Below, piece after piece: positions 1 through 11,962 of a stretch of DNA of 64,000 bases. Each line of letters begins with the position of its first letter. The first letter of the stretch is position 1. The notes under the pieces were generated by a model that was given only the letters and a program-made list of their open reading frames with translations, was not told where the DNA came from and searched no databases. Position numbers and translations under genes: made by a program. Origin of the DNA: Tamarix chinensis (lineage: Eukaryota; Streptophyta; Magnoliopsida; Caryophyllales; Tamaricaceae); NCBI GenBank assembly GCA_030549775.1, contig CM060171.1, positions 63,460,360-63,524,359 on the forward strand, written 5' to 3'.

Positions 1-421
1 AAACCGTAGGGGTCTCAGAAACACCTTCTAAATGCCACTTCAAATAGGAACCTTACAAGGCCTTATAAAGTAAGGTAAAATATGATTTTATTTGGTTAAG
101 AAAAAAAAATAGTTATCTTATACTTTCTTATCATCATGAGCAACAGGTTGGTGATTTGATAGTTGAATAGATCTTATACTTTCTCATAGTTTTTTTGTGA
201 ATGACAAATATATATTGATGTTAGCAAGCAACAATAACCTTGTGTTTATTTTAATTTTTTGGTTACCATTAACCGAGGCAAACCAAAAAGTAAAATTGTG
301 ATTTGGTTTGGTTAAGTTAATTTTAAAATATGATTTTATTTGGTTAACAAAAAAAATGGTTAACTACGAAATATGATTTAATTTGGTTGAAGAGGTTAAT
401 GCAAACCGTGTACACCCTCAA
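1..421. mobile_element. Right end of a hAT-like MITE (tentative)
   Basis: The stretch repeats an ATATGATTTTATTTGGTTAA-like unit at about 81-101, 327-347 and 368-388. It ends with GCAAACCGTGTACACCCTCA at about 402-421, which on the reverse strand reads like the GGGTGTACACGG end of many plant hAT-type MITEs. The left end would lie outside the window, so no target duplication can be checked. Seen: the repeats and the terminal motif. Inferred: the hAT assignment. Confidence 0.3.
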
Positions 422-808
422 TGGCCAACTTAGTGTGGTGGAAAGAATAAACTGTTGAGGGAGGAGATGGAGCAAGCAATGAAATTGCGGCTGCGTTTGT
501 AGTCACGATCACAGTATCGCGGTATCGAAGTGTCGCGAATGATAAAGTATGTGTTGTAGTCGTTGCAGCGTGTAATTTTATTTGTATTTCATTATATACT
601 CTAATTATTATTTATTGATCTTTTGAATATAAATATTTAATGAACTAATGTTTTTTTTATTATATTTGAAGTATTTGTGTAGTCATTATATATTAAATTG
701 TCCTAATAATCCTAAATTTGCCATAGAATAAAAAAAATACATGTTATTTAGTGGTACATGTGAATGTAATAAATAACAATACTTTATTATAATTAAATAC
801 TAACCTGT

Positions 809-854
<46 letters not shown>

Positions 855-1376
855 AATGAATAAGAAAAAATTAGCATGTATGTTTTTCATTAGATTTAAT
901 TTTTCTAATAAATCACCTATTTATCAGTGATTTATTCCAATTTATTGCGATATTTTCCAATTTACTGGCGATTTATCGGCCGATAAAATGCGAAAATTTA
1001 AAATTATAGCATATTGGTAATTGTACGTCACGGATAACCCAAAAACTATTAAATAGTGGCCCATATGCTATAGTGGCACCACTATCTAATTGTAAGAAAG
1101 AGAGTATATTTTTCTCCTAACCTGAGAGTGTCTTATCTCCTTGAATTATTTTCAGGTCGTTTCAAACATAATATGCAGAAGAAAATGATACTAACACACT
1201 TTATCCACACCTTTGTCTATGGCGTCTCTAGGATGCTCTGGGAAGAATCGAATTAGATCTAGTTGGGATGCTGCCTCTTTCACTCGCATGTGCATTTAAA
1301 ATGTTGCCTCGACTGATAATTTTCTAAAACTTTTTGGCATGGGATATCCCTCCTTAACTCTTCCACTCTGGTGTAG
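422..1376. other. Non-coding stretch, in part the intron before the SPX exon
   Basis: No coding region was recognised here. An (AT)n microsatellite lies at about 812-851. The last bases before 1377 form a splice acceptor (GGTGTAG), so the right part is probably the intron upstream of the SPX exon. No SPX N-terminal exon was found in these bases. Confidence 0.5.
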
Positions 1377-1858
1377 GACTGGTGAAAATTCTTAAGAAAT
1401 ATGACAAACGAAGTGGGACTCTCCTACGCTTACCCTTCATCCAGAAGGTCTTACAACAGTCATTTTACTCAAATGAAACCCTATGCAGGCTAGAGAAGGA
1501 GTGTGAGGCTATGCTTGATCATCTCTTTGCCAGGAATGAATTTTCAGAATCATCCATTAAAACAACTGAAAATCCACAAGAAGGCTCTGGTTCATTTGAA
1601 GCAACCAGTGCAGACAAAGATTCTGATTCTAACTTTCAGAAGAAAAAGGTTCCACTGACCGTTCCTAAGGAACTATCGGAAATTGAGAACATGGAAAGCA
1701 TGTATTACAAGCTTACACTATCTGCCCTAAGGGTCTTGAAAGAGATAAGGAGTGGAAGCTCAACTGTTAGTGTCTTCTCATTGCCTCCTCTTCAAAGTAG
1801 CCCACAGGAGGAGGCAGCTTGGAAGAAAATCCCTGTCCAACAACAAGCAGCAAAATAA
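1377..1858 (+). CDS. SPX-domain protein, 3' exon(s) only (partial)
   Basis: SPX-domain proteins of the short plant SPX class bind inositol pyrophosphates and restrain PHR transcription factors in phosphate signalling (family knowledge). The reading frame opens with GLVKILKKYDKRSG and RLPFIQKVLQQ, the third-helix signature of SPX domains, followed by KECEAMLDHLF, an acidic linker, and a tail with ENMESMYYKLTLSALRVLKEI that is typical of SPX1-3 proteins. It ends at TAA 1856-1858. The first codon is a split Gly directly after an AG acceptor at 1375-1376, so this is a spliced-gene exon and not a retrocopy. The first exon, with the N-terminal lysines and the start codon, is absent from the 1.37 kb upstream. 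It may lie before base 1, or the gene may be truncated. The frame shows no stop. Confidence 0.8.
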
Positions 1859-2493
1859 ACCTGCAGCAGTAATATCTTCTAACAGCCTGCCCCTTTTTTT
1901 AGGTCAGTTTCTTCTATGGCAGTGCTCTGGCACCTTTACCCAGTGATTCATTGTGATTGTACTAGTTTTAGATGTACTATAAATAATGATATCTCCTGTG
2001 TAAAGCTTTTATGGGTAGGATGTTCTTCTGCCCTGCTTGTAAATTGACAAATTGATGTTGCAAGGGTTGAACGTCACGGATTACTGCAATCTGAACTTAA
2101 TGACGTGATAAATTATCTTTTCCATGATTCATGAATCACCTTCCCCATTTCTTCTTATGGGATGTTCACATTTGATATCGTTGCTTCTGCCTATGTGTAC
2201 AGGTAAGTAAATGTTACATGCTTCGTATATAGAACAAAAAAGGAACATGAAAAAATTGAAGGCAGCAACAATGGCATGTTCCTCCACCTGCCACAAACAT
2301 GCTATAGATACACTCCCACCTTTCATTAGCATGACCAACCCGACATTCATCTAGATCATTCCTAAAATCAACAAAACCTTCCGATTAACATATATATAGA
2401 GAGAGACTTCTTGATTACTTGGTCGTGAATTCATCATTATACAACACGAGCTTTTGATCCCAAGTCACCGAATTCCATCAAACCCAAAAAAAA
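1859..2493. promoter_or_regulatory. Intergenic stretch with carboxylesterase promoter
   Basis: This holds the 3' flank of the SPX exon and the 5' flank of the carboxylesterase. A TATA-like TATATATAGA lies at 2391-2400, about 95 bases before the start codon, which fits a core promoter with a short leader. The start codon is preceded by an A-rich run (CCCAAAAAAAAA), a favourable plant context. No other gene was recognised. Confidence 0.45.
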
Positions 2494-3456
2494 ATGTCTA
2501 TCATTGCAGAAGCACCAGGATATCTCCAAGTCTTTTCTGATGGATCAGTGAAGCGTTTCACCCCAGAAATTGCCCGAGCCTCATTAGATACATCGAACGG
2601 GTTCAAGTCAAGAGACGTGATCATCGATCCATTAAAGCCCATAACAGGAAGAATATTCATCCCTATTGCGACAACTATAGGAACATCAACTAGTACGAAT
2701 ATTGCCGTAGGGCAAGGGCAGTTCCCGATTGTTGTCTATTTCCATGGAGGTGGATTTTGCATTGGCTCCACGACATGGCTTGGTTACCATATCTTCTTAG
2801 GAGACTTGTCAGTTGCATCCCAAGCCATTATACTCTCGGTTGACTATAGGCTTGCACCTGAAAATCGCCTCCCAATAGCTTACTTTGATTGTTATAGTTC
2901 TCTTGAATGGCTAAGCAACCAAGTCAAAACTGACCCGTATCTCAAGAAAGCTGACACTTCTCGAGTTTTCCTTTCTGGCGATAGTGCAGGAGGGAATATA
3001 GCTCATAATGTAGCCATCCAAGCCATCAAGTACAAAACTTCCATAGTGAAAATTAGAGGTATTATACCTATCCATCCTTACTTTGGAAGTGAGAAAAGGA
3101 CTTTGCAAGAGACGGTCAATGAAGAAGGTGAAGATGTAAGGAGCAACGATATGTTTTGGAGGCTTAGTATACCTGATGGATCAAACCGTGACTTCTTCGG
3201 TTGTAATTTTGATAGGTCTGAGGTTTCCACAGATGAATGGATTCAATTTCCAAAAGTGGTTGTTTATGTTGCCGAGTTGGATTTCTTGAAGGAAAGAGGC
3301 GTCATGTATGCTGAATTTTTAAGGAAGAAAGGGGTTAAGGATGTAGATCTGATTGAAGTGAAGGAAGAAAAACATATCTACCATGTGTTCAATCCTAGGT
3401 GTGAAGCGACTCGCTTGCTTCAAAAACAAATAAGTGAGTTTGTAAACATATATTAG
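2494..3456 (+). CDS. Plant carboxylesterase (CXE / GID1-like alpha/beta hydrolase)
   Basis: A complete intronless gene of 320 residues, the usual length for plant class I carboxylesterases of the hormone-sensitive-lipase type. Enzymes of this group hydrolyse small esters of hormones, phenolics or xenobiotics and are usually cytosolic. The oxyanion-hole motif HGGGF is at residues 84-88, the nucleophile motif GDSAGG at 162-167 (Ser164), the acid probably Asp263 (AELDFLKERG), and the catalytic His in HIYHVF (His294 or His297). The conserved DYRLAPENRLP block is at 117-127. No signal peptide or membrane segment is visible. The N-terminus (YLQVFSDGSVKRF) resembles probable carboxylesterase 15 and 2-hydroxyisoflavanone dehydratase-like proteins. 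The catalytic Ser argues against a GID1 receptor, which lacks a working triad. The substrate cannot be told from sequence. The frame is intact, so the gene is probably functional. Confidence 0.9.
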   Translation: MSIIAEAPGYLQVFSDGSVKRFTPEIARASLDTSNGFKSRDVIIDPLKPITGRIFIPIATTIGTSTSTNIAVGQGQFPIVVYFHGGGFCIGSTTWLGYHIFLGDLSVASQAIILSVDYRLAPENRLPIAYFDCYSSLEWLSNQVKTDPYLKKADTSRVFLSGDSAGGNIAHNVAIQAIKYKTSIVKIRGIIPIHPYFGSEKRTLQETVNEEGEDVRSNDMFWRLSIPDGSNRDFFGCNFDRSEVSTDEWIQFPKVVVYVAELDFLKERGVMYAEFLRKKGVKDVDLIEVKEEKHIYHVFNPRCEATRLLQKQISEFVNIY

Positions 3457-3881
3457 GTTAGACAGGTTGATGCCTTAGTTAGAAAATGTAGTATATTTTA
3501 AGAATAGTGTACTAGAGCCATGCACCAAGGGAATAGTATTTGTTAAGTGATATTGCATATGCAGAAATCATAATGGTAAATTGGTTCATAAAAGTGAGGG
3601 ATAATAGTGCTTCTAAATATACAAAGATTGTGGGCAACATTTAAATCTAATAGATAATTGATGTTACACTAGCCACTAAGTTTAAATGTTACATTTGGCA
3701 TAATTTTTCTTTCGGTGATAGCTATGAAAGGATAAATTTTGTTTTAAGTACTACATAAATGTTAGAAGAAATTTGAGATTAAAGTTTCATTCTGTAGTGC
3801 TAAAGAAAAGATATTAATAGGGTTACAACCCTAGCAAACATAATCAAATTTCACCTATAAGAAAGTTAAGCGCATCATATC
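3457..3881. other. 3' flank of the carboxylesterase, AT-rich
   Basis: AT-rich sequence after the stop codon. No coding region, repeat or element border was recognised. Confidence 0.5.
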
Positions 3882-4275
3882 ATGCAAAGGGGGCAGAGGG
3901 GAAGAAGAAGGAGAGAAAGAAGAAGGAGAGGAAGGAGGAGGAATAGGAAGAGTAGGAGGAGGAGGAGGACAATGACGAAGAAGAGGACAAAGAGGAAGAG
4001 GAAGAGGAAGAAGACAAAGAGGATGAGGACAAAGAGGAAGACGAAGAGGATGAAGAGGAAGAAGACAAAGAGGACAAGGAAGAGGAGGAAGACGAAGAGG
4101 GAGAGGGAGAGGGAGGAGGAAGACGAAGGGGGAAAGGGAGGGGAGAGGGAGAGGGATAGGACGAGGACGATGAGGAGGAGTAGGAGGAAGATTAAGAGAT
4201 TGAGATTGAGATAGAGGAAGAGGGAAAAGGTAGAGGTAGAGGAAGAGGAGAAAGAAGAAGAAGAAGACGCTTCAA
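3882..4275 (+). repeat. GA-rich low-complexity tract (GAAGAG/GAGGAC)n
   Basis: About 390 bases of nearly pure purine on the plus strand, built from GAAGAG, GAGGAA and GAGGAC units. The open frames it creates (Arg/Lys-rich on plus, Ser-rich on minus) are low-complexity artefacts. It lies immediately upstream of a decayed Copia reverse-transcriptase start, where Copia polyproteins usually carry a Glu/Asp-rich linker. It may therefore be an expanded linker, although the frame continuous with the pol fragment reads Arg/Lys here and an indel would be needed. Confidence 0.75.
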
Positions 4276-4304
4276 AATCTTAAGAGGAAGAAAGAAGAGA
4301 TATT

Positions 4305-4550
4305 ATAAGATCTTGGAGATGCACATATGGTTATCCTCAAGAACTCTTCATTGGAGATCCAATTAGAGGAGTTGTTACTTGATTATCATTAGGTAATATT
4401 TATAATCATTTAGCATTCCTTTACTTAATAGAGCCTAAGTCTCACTTTGAAGCCATAAACAATGCAAATTAGATCATGGCAATACAGGATGAGCTTAACC
4501 AATTTGAAAGAAATCATGTTTAGGAACTAGTTCTCCATGATCCACTCAGT
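4305..4550 (+). pseudogene. Ty1/Copia pol fragment (linker and start of reverse transcriptase)
   Basis: In one frame the sequence reads RSWRCTYGYPQELFIGDPIR, then NIYNHLAFLYLIEPK, then MAIQDELNQFERNHV and ELVLHD. These match the region just before and at the start of the Copia reverse transcriptase (the classic IGDPxxGVxTR and MQEELNQFERNxVWELV blocks). Two in-frame TAG codons stand where the family has Trp (before IMAIQDEL and before ELVLHD), and one TGA follows GVVT. The catalytic YVDD region and RNase H are missing downstream. This is a dead internal remnant on the same strand as the PPT and LTR at 5263-5277. Confidence 0.75.
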
Positions 4551-5262
4551 GAGACCGCTCAAATAGCTTAAGATGTTATAGATACTATACACTCTTAGGG
4601 CACTGAGAGAGAGGGCATGGAGGCTCTAATCGTGCTAGTCATTGTAATAACCTTACCTTCATATCCGATATCCTTCATTGCTCTAAACACCATTGGTGTT
4701 GATAAAAGCTCTATATAGTCCTATTTCACACTAGTGTGTGTGTGTTATATATCTTCTTTTTATTTTTAGAGTTGTACTTGGTATGATTGTATTTTGTTTA
4801 GTAGTATAAACTATAATATGTTTATTAGTTTGTGTGTGCATATTTTGTACCTTCCTGTAAACTTTGATAATACATATGAGATTATTCAAATTTAGCTATC
4901 ATTTATCCACTATTCATTTTGCTTTCTTACTTTGATTCATACTAACATCACATATAGATTATTCAAATGTTATATTTTCATTGTGATTGTAAGGGGAGAA
5001 TACATTTGCATTGTTGATTTTCATATATATATGAGTGCTCCTGTCAAGGGGGAGATTCACCATAAGTTTTGGATTGTTATATCATTTATATATATGTTGC
5101 TGGCATATTTTAACCCTTCTTACCTTATGTTGATGAAAAAAGGGAGAGAGAAATTCATAAATTAGATTTAAAATTTGCAAATGGTATAGAATATGATCTT
5201 ATTTTTGCATTTTTCTTTTAATATATTCTGAAACTACTCATACTTGACATTTTTTCCTTCAT
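4551..5262 (+). mobile_element. Decayed Copia 3' internal region
   Basis: AT-rich sequence between the Copia pol fragment and the polypurine tract. It contains a second purine stretch, AAGGGGGAGATTCACC, near 5047, that looks like a duplicated PPT. No conserved coding block was recognised, so RT, RNase H and the element's end appear deleted or eroded beyond recognition. Confidence 0.45.
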
Positions 5263-5276
5263 AAAAAGGAGGAGAT
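5263..5276 (+). promoter_or_regulatory. Copia polypurine tract
   Basis: AAAAAGGAGGAGAT directly precedes TGTTGAAATCC, the usual arrangement of a Copia polypurine tract (plus-strand primer) and the first bases of the 3' LTR. Confidence 0.6.
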
Positions 5277-8200
5277 TGTTGAAATCCTATATTAATTAAT
5301 ATTTTAATTGTTATTTTTATTATAACATATTTAAGGGTTTGATATTTTGATTAAGTGTGCATGTAATATAGGACTCATATGGATGATAAACCACACTAAT
5401 TCAAACCATCTCTCAAGTGAAAATATTTAATTGAGCAATCAAGTTTCAAATACAATAGAAGATTATCTCAAAATGTCTAAAAACTCAATAACTTATGGTT
5501 TAATCTTTAAGTCTTTGGTTTTATTGGGTAAGGTTGAGTTGAGTGATTTCACTTTTCATTTTAACTCTTTGAATGTTTTACAAGCTTCCTCATAACTTAT
5601 TCAAAGAAAATTCTTAGTTGGTTTTAAATTTAAAATCTTTTTCGAAGTGTTTTGAAAAACTTTGTTTCCAATCAAAACCATTCGATTGGTTTTCAAATTG
5701 ATCAAATGGTTTGTATTTTCAATCCAGGACCTTAAACTTTCAGAAAACCTAACAACTAATTAAATAGTTTAAATTTTAGTTGACTGGTTACTTAGGGACT
5801 TTTGTCATGGAAAGTTTCATTTAGCCTCAAGTTTAACACATTGTCTAGTTTATAGTAAATTGATCAATTGGTCTCCCAAACTAATCAATCGGTTTGCTCA
5901 ACTAGGCTATTGGTTGAATTTTTGCAAAATCAATTTTGTCTTAGATTTAACACATCTACTAGTTTCTCAAAACCAATAGATTGGTTTATCAATCCTAGTA
6001 TTGGGTGAAATTAGTTGGCTCAACCTAAACACATCGGCTAGTTTTCCTAAACCTTACAGCTCGTTTCCCCAAATAGGCCATTGGTTTGTACAACCTTTCA
6101 ATGGATTTTCAATATGTTCAAGGACCAAAAATGTAACACCCTCAAATTACAAACCAAAAAATTTCATTTTCAGAGTTAAGCGCAGAAGCTAAAATAATAA
6201 AATGATAGGTGTCACCGTCATACTTGGTACAAGTACGATTGCCCTTACCATTATCATACCAAGTGCTAAGGTGAAAATCATTACTCTGCTTAAATTAATA
6301 ACATGATTTCAAAATCAGAATAGAGAGAACATCAAATAAATATGGTGCTAAGCAAAAGCAAAATCAATGGTTTACAAAACTCAAAGAGAGAAAAATACAA
6401 GAGGACACAAGCACCCAAAAACAACCGGAATTAAAATAACACAGGAGCACTGGATAGCCCTACATTCTCAACGAACCACCAGCTTTGATTGAGCTTAGAA
6501 GTTGACCTACAAAGACCACTGCCCATTGAATAGGCAGGGGCCTGTAGAAGGAACCCTTCAAAATAACAGCACTAAGACACCCTTTGTACTAAGCCGGGAT
6601 GAAAAACCAGCATAGACCGCATACAAGGCGTTGAAATATACATGTTATAAAGCATCAACTGTACAGGCATCAATTAACAATTCATCTAATCACATACTAC
6701 TGATACATTATACCAATCATACTCGCTCATCATGGAATAATTGAGACTCCCCAAAGGAACATCCAAGTGATGCTCTTTATAGTATAATTAGAAATACAAC
6801 AACCTCAAATACAATATAATAACCACATGTACCTCAACATCAATCCCAACAAATCTCATAACAATGGTAAGATCACAAGCACAAATTAACAAAATCCATA
6901 ATATCACAAGTACTCACAAAGGTGGCTACCTATTCAATATGATAATCCAATAATGATCTGTCAATCATTTCCATTTTCTTTACTCGAGGGGAGATCACAC
7001 CAAACCTGGAGACACTAAGGTATTCTAGTCATACCGGACACCATGGAACACAGTATCCTACCGACTATCAACCTAAAAACGTAAAGGTACCTTGGTCGCA
7101 TTGGCACACGAAGGTAACACAGTATCCTACCGACAAGAACACCTAATCCATAAGTATGCATACCCCCTATCAGTTCGTAAAACATAATAGAGTAAGGTGT
7201 AGGGCATGGCTGGGGAACTAAGGTACCCTAGTAGAAATATAGAATCAACTGTGGGCTAAACCATGTCTCTAGGGTAGCGACCCCTAAAGAGCCACCATTC
7301 CTGATATCGAGGTCTTTCACTTTAAGTATCAGTATTTTATTAAGGTGACCATAAAATCGCATATAAATTACATAGATCCAATTTTCATACTTAATCATTT
7401 TTTCTCATTTTTCAATTATTCGAGACAACCATAATCAAGATCATTACCAAGGTCAATCATAAAAATACACTAAGACCTTCCTAAGCTTAGTTATTTGCCC
7501 TTTTAGGCGCATTAAACCGAAAATGACCAAAATGCCCCTGAAGTCAAATTTACTACATTAACATCCTCTTTAATTACTAAATCCATTTTATTTATCAAGT
7601 TATCATGAAAAGGCTAAAACATAATAATTAAACCAATTTATCATGTAGTTACATTACTAGATAAGTCAAATGACCAATTTATTACTATTGCAAATTTTGC
7701 ATATAAAATCCTAGCACGCTTATCTAATACATCCATGATCATGCAATCTTATGCTTACAACATATGATACACATTAGACATGTTGGTCATGGTAAAAATT
7801 ATAATGCAGGTAAAATGATCAAATTGCCCTTAGGGCTTACATCCATAATTAATATTCTATAATTAGATTCAAGCATACTCAACCTATTATTTTATACATA
7901 CTTATCATACAAAATATTTTCTCAATATTAGAATCATATTAATCATACTTTCGTACCCATAATATTTTACATCAAATAACAAGCTTATCTTTTTTATTTT
8001 CATGATAACAATAAATAACACATAATTATCGTGTAACAAATCACTCCTAACATATTTCATACTCCACAACCTTTATATGCTATCATGCAATATTTATTAT
8101 TTTAGTAAAATATAACGGTTACCTGAAATCCAGTAAAAACGTAAAAACAACGGTATCCTACTAAATATTACATAATCCCACTAATTAACTTTCGTACCTA

Positions 8201-9723
8201 AAAATACTAAAATACTATATTAATATTTTAACATAGAGAATAATAATTGTAGTAATAAAATATTTATTTTTATAAAATTACCCAAAATACCCTTATATAT
8301 ATAATACTAACATACCTATTCAAACAAGCAGCACAACTCACGCTATGCATGCAGCATGGGCCGTGTACACTCGAAGAAGAGGGGGAGTTGGTCAACTGGT
8401 TTGTGAGGTAGGGAGAATATGGTTGCATTGGTGGCGGTTGGTCGTGATGGTGGCTAACTATGAGGAAGGGTGGTGGCTACTGGTGTGATGGTTGCGAGAT
8501 GTTAGAGGAAATGCTGGAGGGGAGTTTAGTCAGTGTAGTGCAAGAAGGGGAGGGGGAGAGAGGTAGCGGTAAGGATGGCCGAAGAGGGTGATGCTAGCTA
8601 TGGTGGGAGGGGTAGCAACAACAATAATTGTCGTTTCCTAGGGGATGGCTACGGGAGAAACAACCGGAGGGTAGGGGCAAGGTTTCAACAAAATTTGTCG
8701 TAAGGAAGGAGAATAAGAAGGTTGGTGGTTTGCAAACCAAACGGGATTGAGGAAAGGAGCAATGAGAATGGGAGGTTGCATGTGGTGATGTGTAGGGGCA
8801 GGGAGCAGGAAGAAGAAGAAGGGGAAGACTATTTTGGTGATGGGCCGAGGAACTGCAGAGGGAGAAGAGGAGGTTGTATGCGTAGGCTATGTGCATGTGT
8901 ATATATATACGTGTGTGTGTGTGTGTGTGTAGAGAATATGAGGGTTGCACATGTATATAAATATAAGGTAGAGAGTTGTGCATCTGTGTATTTTCATGTA
9001 GATGGGAAAGAGGGGTATGATTTAGTAGAGGGTGAGGGACAGTTTGTCAAGCTAGGGGCATGGGTATGAGAAGAGGAGAGAGATAAGGAGAGTGTTTGTG
9101 GGAGGAGTTTGGGGCACGCGAAGGTAGAGGAATAGGGTGTAAAATAGTAGGGTAGAAATAGGTTTATTTTATTTTAGTTTTAGATTTAATTTAGCTAGGT
9201 TAGGATATTGGGTATGAAAACTATCGGGAAAAAATAATTCAGTTTAGAATGGATTTAATAACAAAGAAAAAGATAAGAATAATTAGGGATTAATTTTTAG
9301 GAAGTTTATTTTATGTTACGGTTCAAGGGTTATTAATAAAATAATTAATATTTAAGGGTTGGTTTGTAAATAAAAAAAAGGCTAAACACCTAAAAATAAA
9401 AGTTATAAAATTTTAGGTTGTTACAAAAAATGTATAGCTTAAACCAATCAATTGGTTACAGTAATGGTACAAATTTTCAATAAGATCTTAACATAACCAT
9501 TCAAGTGGTTAAACCAACTGATCGACTTGTAAATATTAAATATTGAAAATTATGCCCATTATACACAAAATAGCCATATTATGTTGCCTCATTTCTTATT
9601 GATATGTATATATATATAGTCATTGTTGGGTAGAATGAACAATATCTTTTGAGCTCTAATTAATTGCACGACTAAATTCATATATGTAATTTTTGTGAGG
9701 ATAATTATAATCACAACACTCTT
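5277..9723 (+). mobile_element. Copia 3' LTR, split by solo LTR A
   Basis: The LTR starts TGTTGAAATCC at 5277 right after the PPT. Its left part runs to 6131 and its right part resumes at about 9431, giving about 1.15 kb once LTR A and one target copy are removed. Both parts carry clusters of the ATTGGTT / CCAATCAATTGG motif, which supports continuity. The right end is not certain: TCACAACA at 9718 or the junction with fragment F at 9724 are candidates. The 5' LTR of the element is not in the window. Confidence 0.55.
6132..9425 (-). mobile_element. Solo LTR A, Ty3/Gypsy type, 3.29 kb
   Basis: Bounded by TGTAACACCC at 6132 and GGTTGTTACA ending at 9425, with a 5-bp direct duplication AAAAA at 6127-6131 and 9426-9430. 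Orientation is minus, because the reverse complement starts TGTAACAACC and ends GGGTGTTACA like LTRs B and C. No PBS, PPT or coding domain accompanies it, so it is a solo LTR left by recombination between two LTRs. Inside are the hairpin arms 6221-6229 and 6257-6265, a duplicated AACACAGTATCCTACCGAC unit near 7050 and 7117, and a G-rich leader-like block at about 8350-9150 with a (GT)n run near 8910-8930. ORFs in that block are not credible genes. Confidence 0.8.
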
Positions 9724-11962
9724 TGTAACATCATCATTTTTTACTACTAAACAAATTTTGTTCTAAAATATTACATAAGCAAAAGATACTAAACACACCT
9801 AGGAAAGAGGGTTGTTACCACCGCACCTAATATAGGATAGACATATGTCGCACGTCTCACGTTAAATACAAGGCCAATAAAACCAACCAAACCAAATATA
9901 AGAATAGAGTGCATAGAAGATATAATATATAGATACGATAAAGAAAAAAATTTATAATCCAAGACCACAACAGGTCCCAAAAATATCTAAATTCATAAGA
10001 GGGAGTAAACCAAAAGTATAGAAATACAATAGAGATAAAAATAACAATAGGGCAAAGCCCAAAACCTTGATCCATTTAGGACCTGCAAGGATCTCCAAGT
10101 GTCTACACTCTCATGCCCACAAGCCCAACATAAGGTAGGCTAACTACTAGCCAATCTCAAAAACTACATAGGGTCTTCTAAACATGGGATTGAGCATGTG
10201 ACCAAACAAATAGGCACATTAGTACCCTACATACTAATTAAGCCAAGTTACTTCCTTAACAATAGTCACAAGCATGCAAAGCTGAGACAAACAATAGAGA
10301 TCATACTCAAACACAATATCATACTTATATGATACAGTTAGATTTACATGCTCCATTATGGTCATAGATTGCATCAATCTTTCATGCCATGTAAACTCGT
10401 CATGTTTATCAACACAACATAGATATCATAGATACCTACCTTTAATTAGTAACAAGTTATTCAACAACTCACCAGGATATTTTTATAATCCACTTAAATA
10501 AATTACCCATTGACCCATTTTTTTAAGTTACATGTTCCATTAGATTAATCATTTATGAGTCATTATTCCTTTTTCGAGTAATGGACTAATTACCACCCAA
10601 TGGTCTTAAATAGCATGGAAGCCGCACCAACCAAAGAACATAAATTCCAGCTAAAGTTAAGTAATCATCAATGGACATAAAGTCTGGCTGAAGTTAAGTA
10701 ACAACTAATGGGCATAAAGTTTGCCTAAAGCTAACATCAAGTCCTGAAGAAAGCTAAAATAAACCATCAGGGTGACCAAACCCTTTAGTATCAATACCTC
10801 CTAGTACATCATTAGTTTCTAGAGTATGTAAGACACCAAAATCTACTAGCATCCTGTCTGAAGGCACCAATAAATGCCCAAAGGTAAACTATCCCTGGGA
10901 GCTAATCAAGGACTAGGTAATTTAAACCCATGTACAGCTCAACCATCTTTCACTTTAAATGATTAGTATTTTATTCTCCAAGGTTATGTTATTACATAAG
11001 GCTCACAAAAAAACCAAGCAACATGTCCATATAACCAATCCAATTTAACCATCATTACCATCCTAACATATGATGGGAATTCCATTAACACTTATCCAAG
11101 TTTAAACCATCCACTAGATTAATTTATTTATTCCAAGATTCTAGAATATGTCATCAAATAGTAGCATCATATCATGCTTAGTCCCAATTTACCCATAAAA
11201 AATCATTCAAGGACCTTATAAGGAATACCACAAATTATAATATCATTAATCTACTTAATAGGTTGGTTAGATCATACCAAAATATATATTCTAATTAGCA
11301 AGGAATCATATTAACATAATAGTAATTATCATATCGATGCAAGGCTAAAAAACAAGAATATCCCTTTCTCATTGAATAATTCGATCAATTTGGCTTAGCC
11401 AAACTCTTGAGTTTCCTCTCTAAACTATTCGATAAGTTTGGTCAGACCAGTCGATTGTTATTATGACTAGTTGATTAATTCTGACAAATTAGTTTATGGG
11501 TTTAACCAAAGACCCCCCAAAACTCCAACAAAGAACCGGTTGATTGGTTGAGCTGGCTAGTTGATTGTTCCAACAACCATTCTATTTGTTAGGCACAACC
11601 AATCAATGGGTTCAAACAGAGAGAAAACAATAATACCATAGACAATCTAGTCCATTGGTTTAAGCTAACCAGTTGACTACTCTGAGAACCAGTTAATTAG
11701 TTTGGCTTATCCAGTTGATCGCTTTGCTCATAAACAACACATTTTAAACATTTAAATATGATTAAGGCTCCAAAATCCAACCATATCAAAATCATAACAA
11801 CACTATCACAAAAAATAAAGGTTACACATTCTCCTATAATAAGTCATGTACTGTTTACATACACAATCAACTATATTTCTCATGAAATCATGCTTTTTTC
11901 TCATATTTATTAAATATTCTAACATACATCATTAAAACCCCAACAATGTCATATAAACATGT
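9724..11962 (-). mobile_element. LTR fragment F (left part), Ty3/Gypsy type
   Basis: Starts TGTAACATCATCATTTTTTAC, the eroded counterpart of TGTAACACCCCCATTTTTCAC at 52436, and continues with blocks alignable by eye to fragment E (CACACCTAG..., ACATAGGATA..., AAGCCAAGTTACTTCC). Orientation is minus. It carries a dense cluster of CCAATCGATTGG-like motifs at about 11400-11710. The Tat element interrupts it at 11963 and the sequence resumes at 41414. The probable target copy of the Tat insertion, CATGT, is at 11958-11962. Confidence 0.55.

Noticed and set aside
3880..4214. Arg/Lys-rich (plus) and Ser-rich (minus) frames
   Set aside because: They are translations of a GAAGAG low-complexity tract.
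8594..9069. Frames 8594-8983 (minus) and 8722-9069 (plus)
   Set aside because: They overlap each other in the G-rich block of solo LTR A and run through a (GT)n repeat; no domain.
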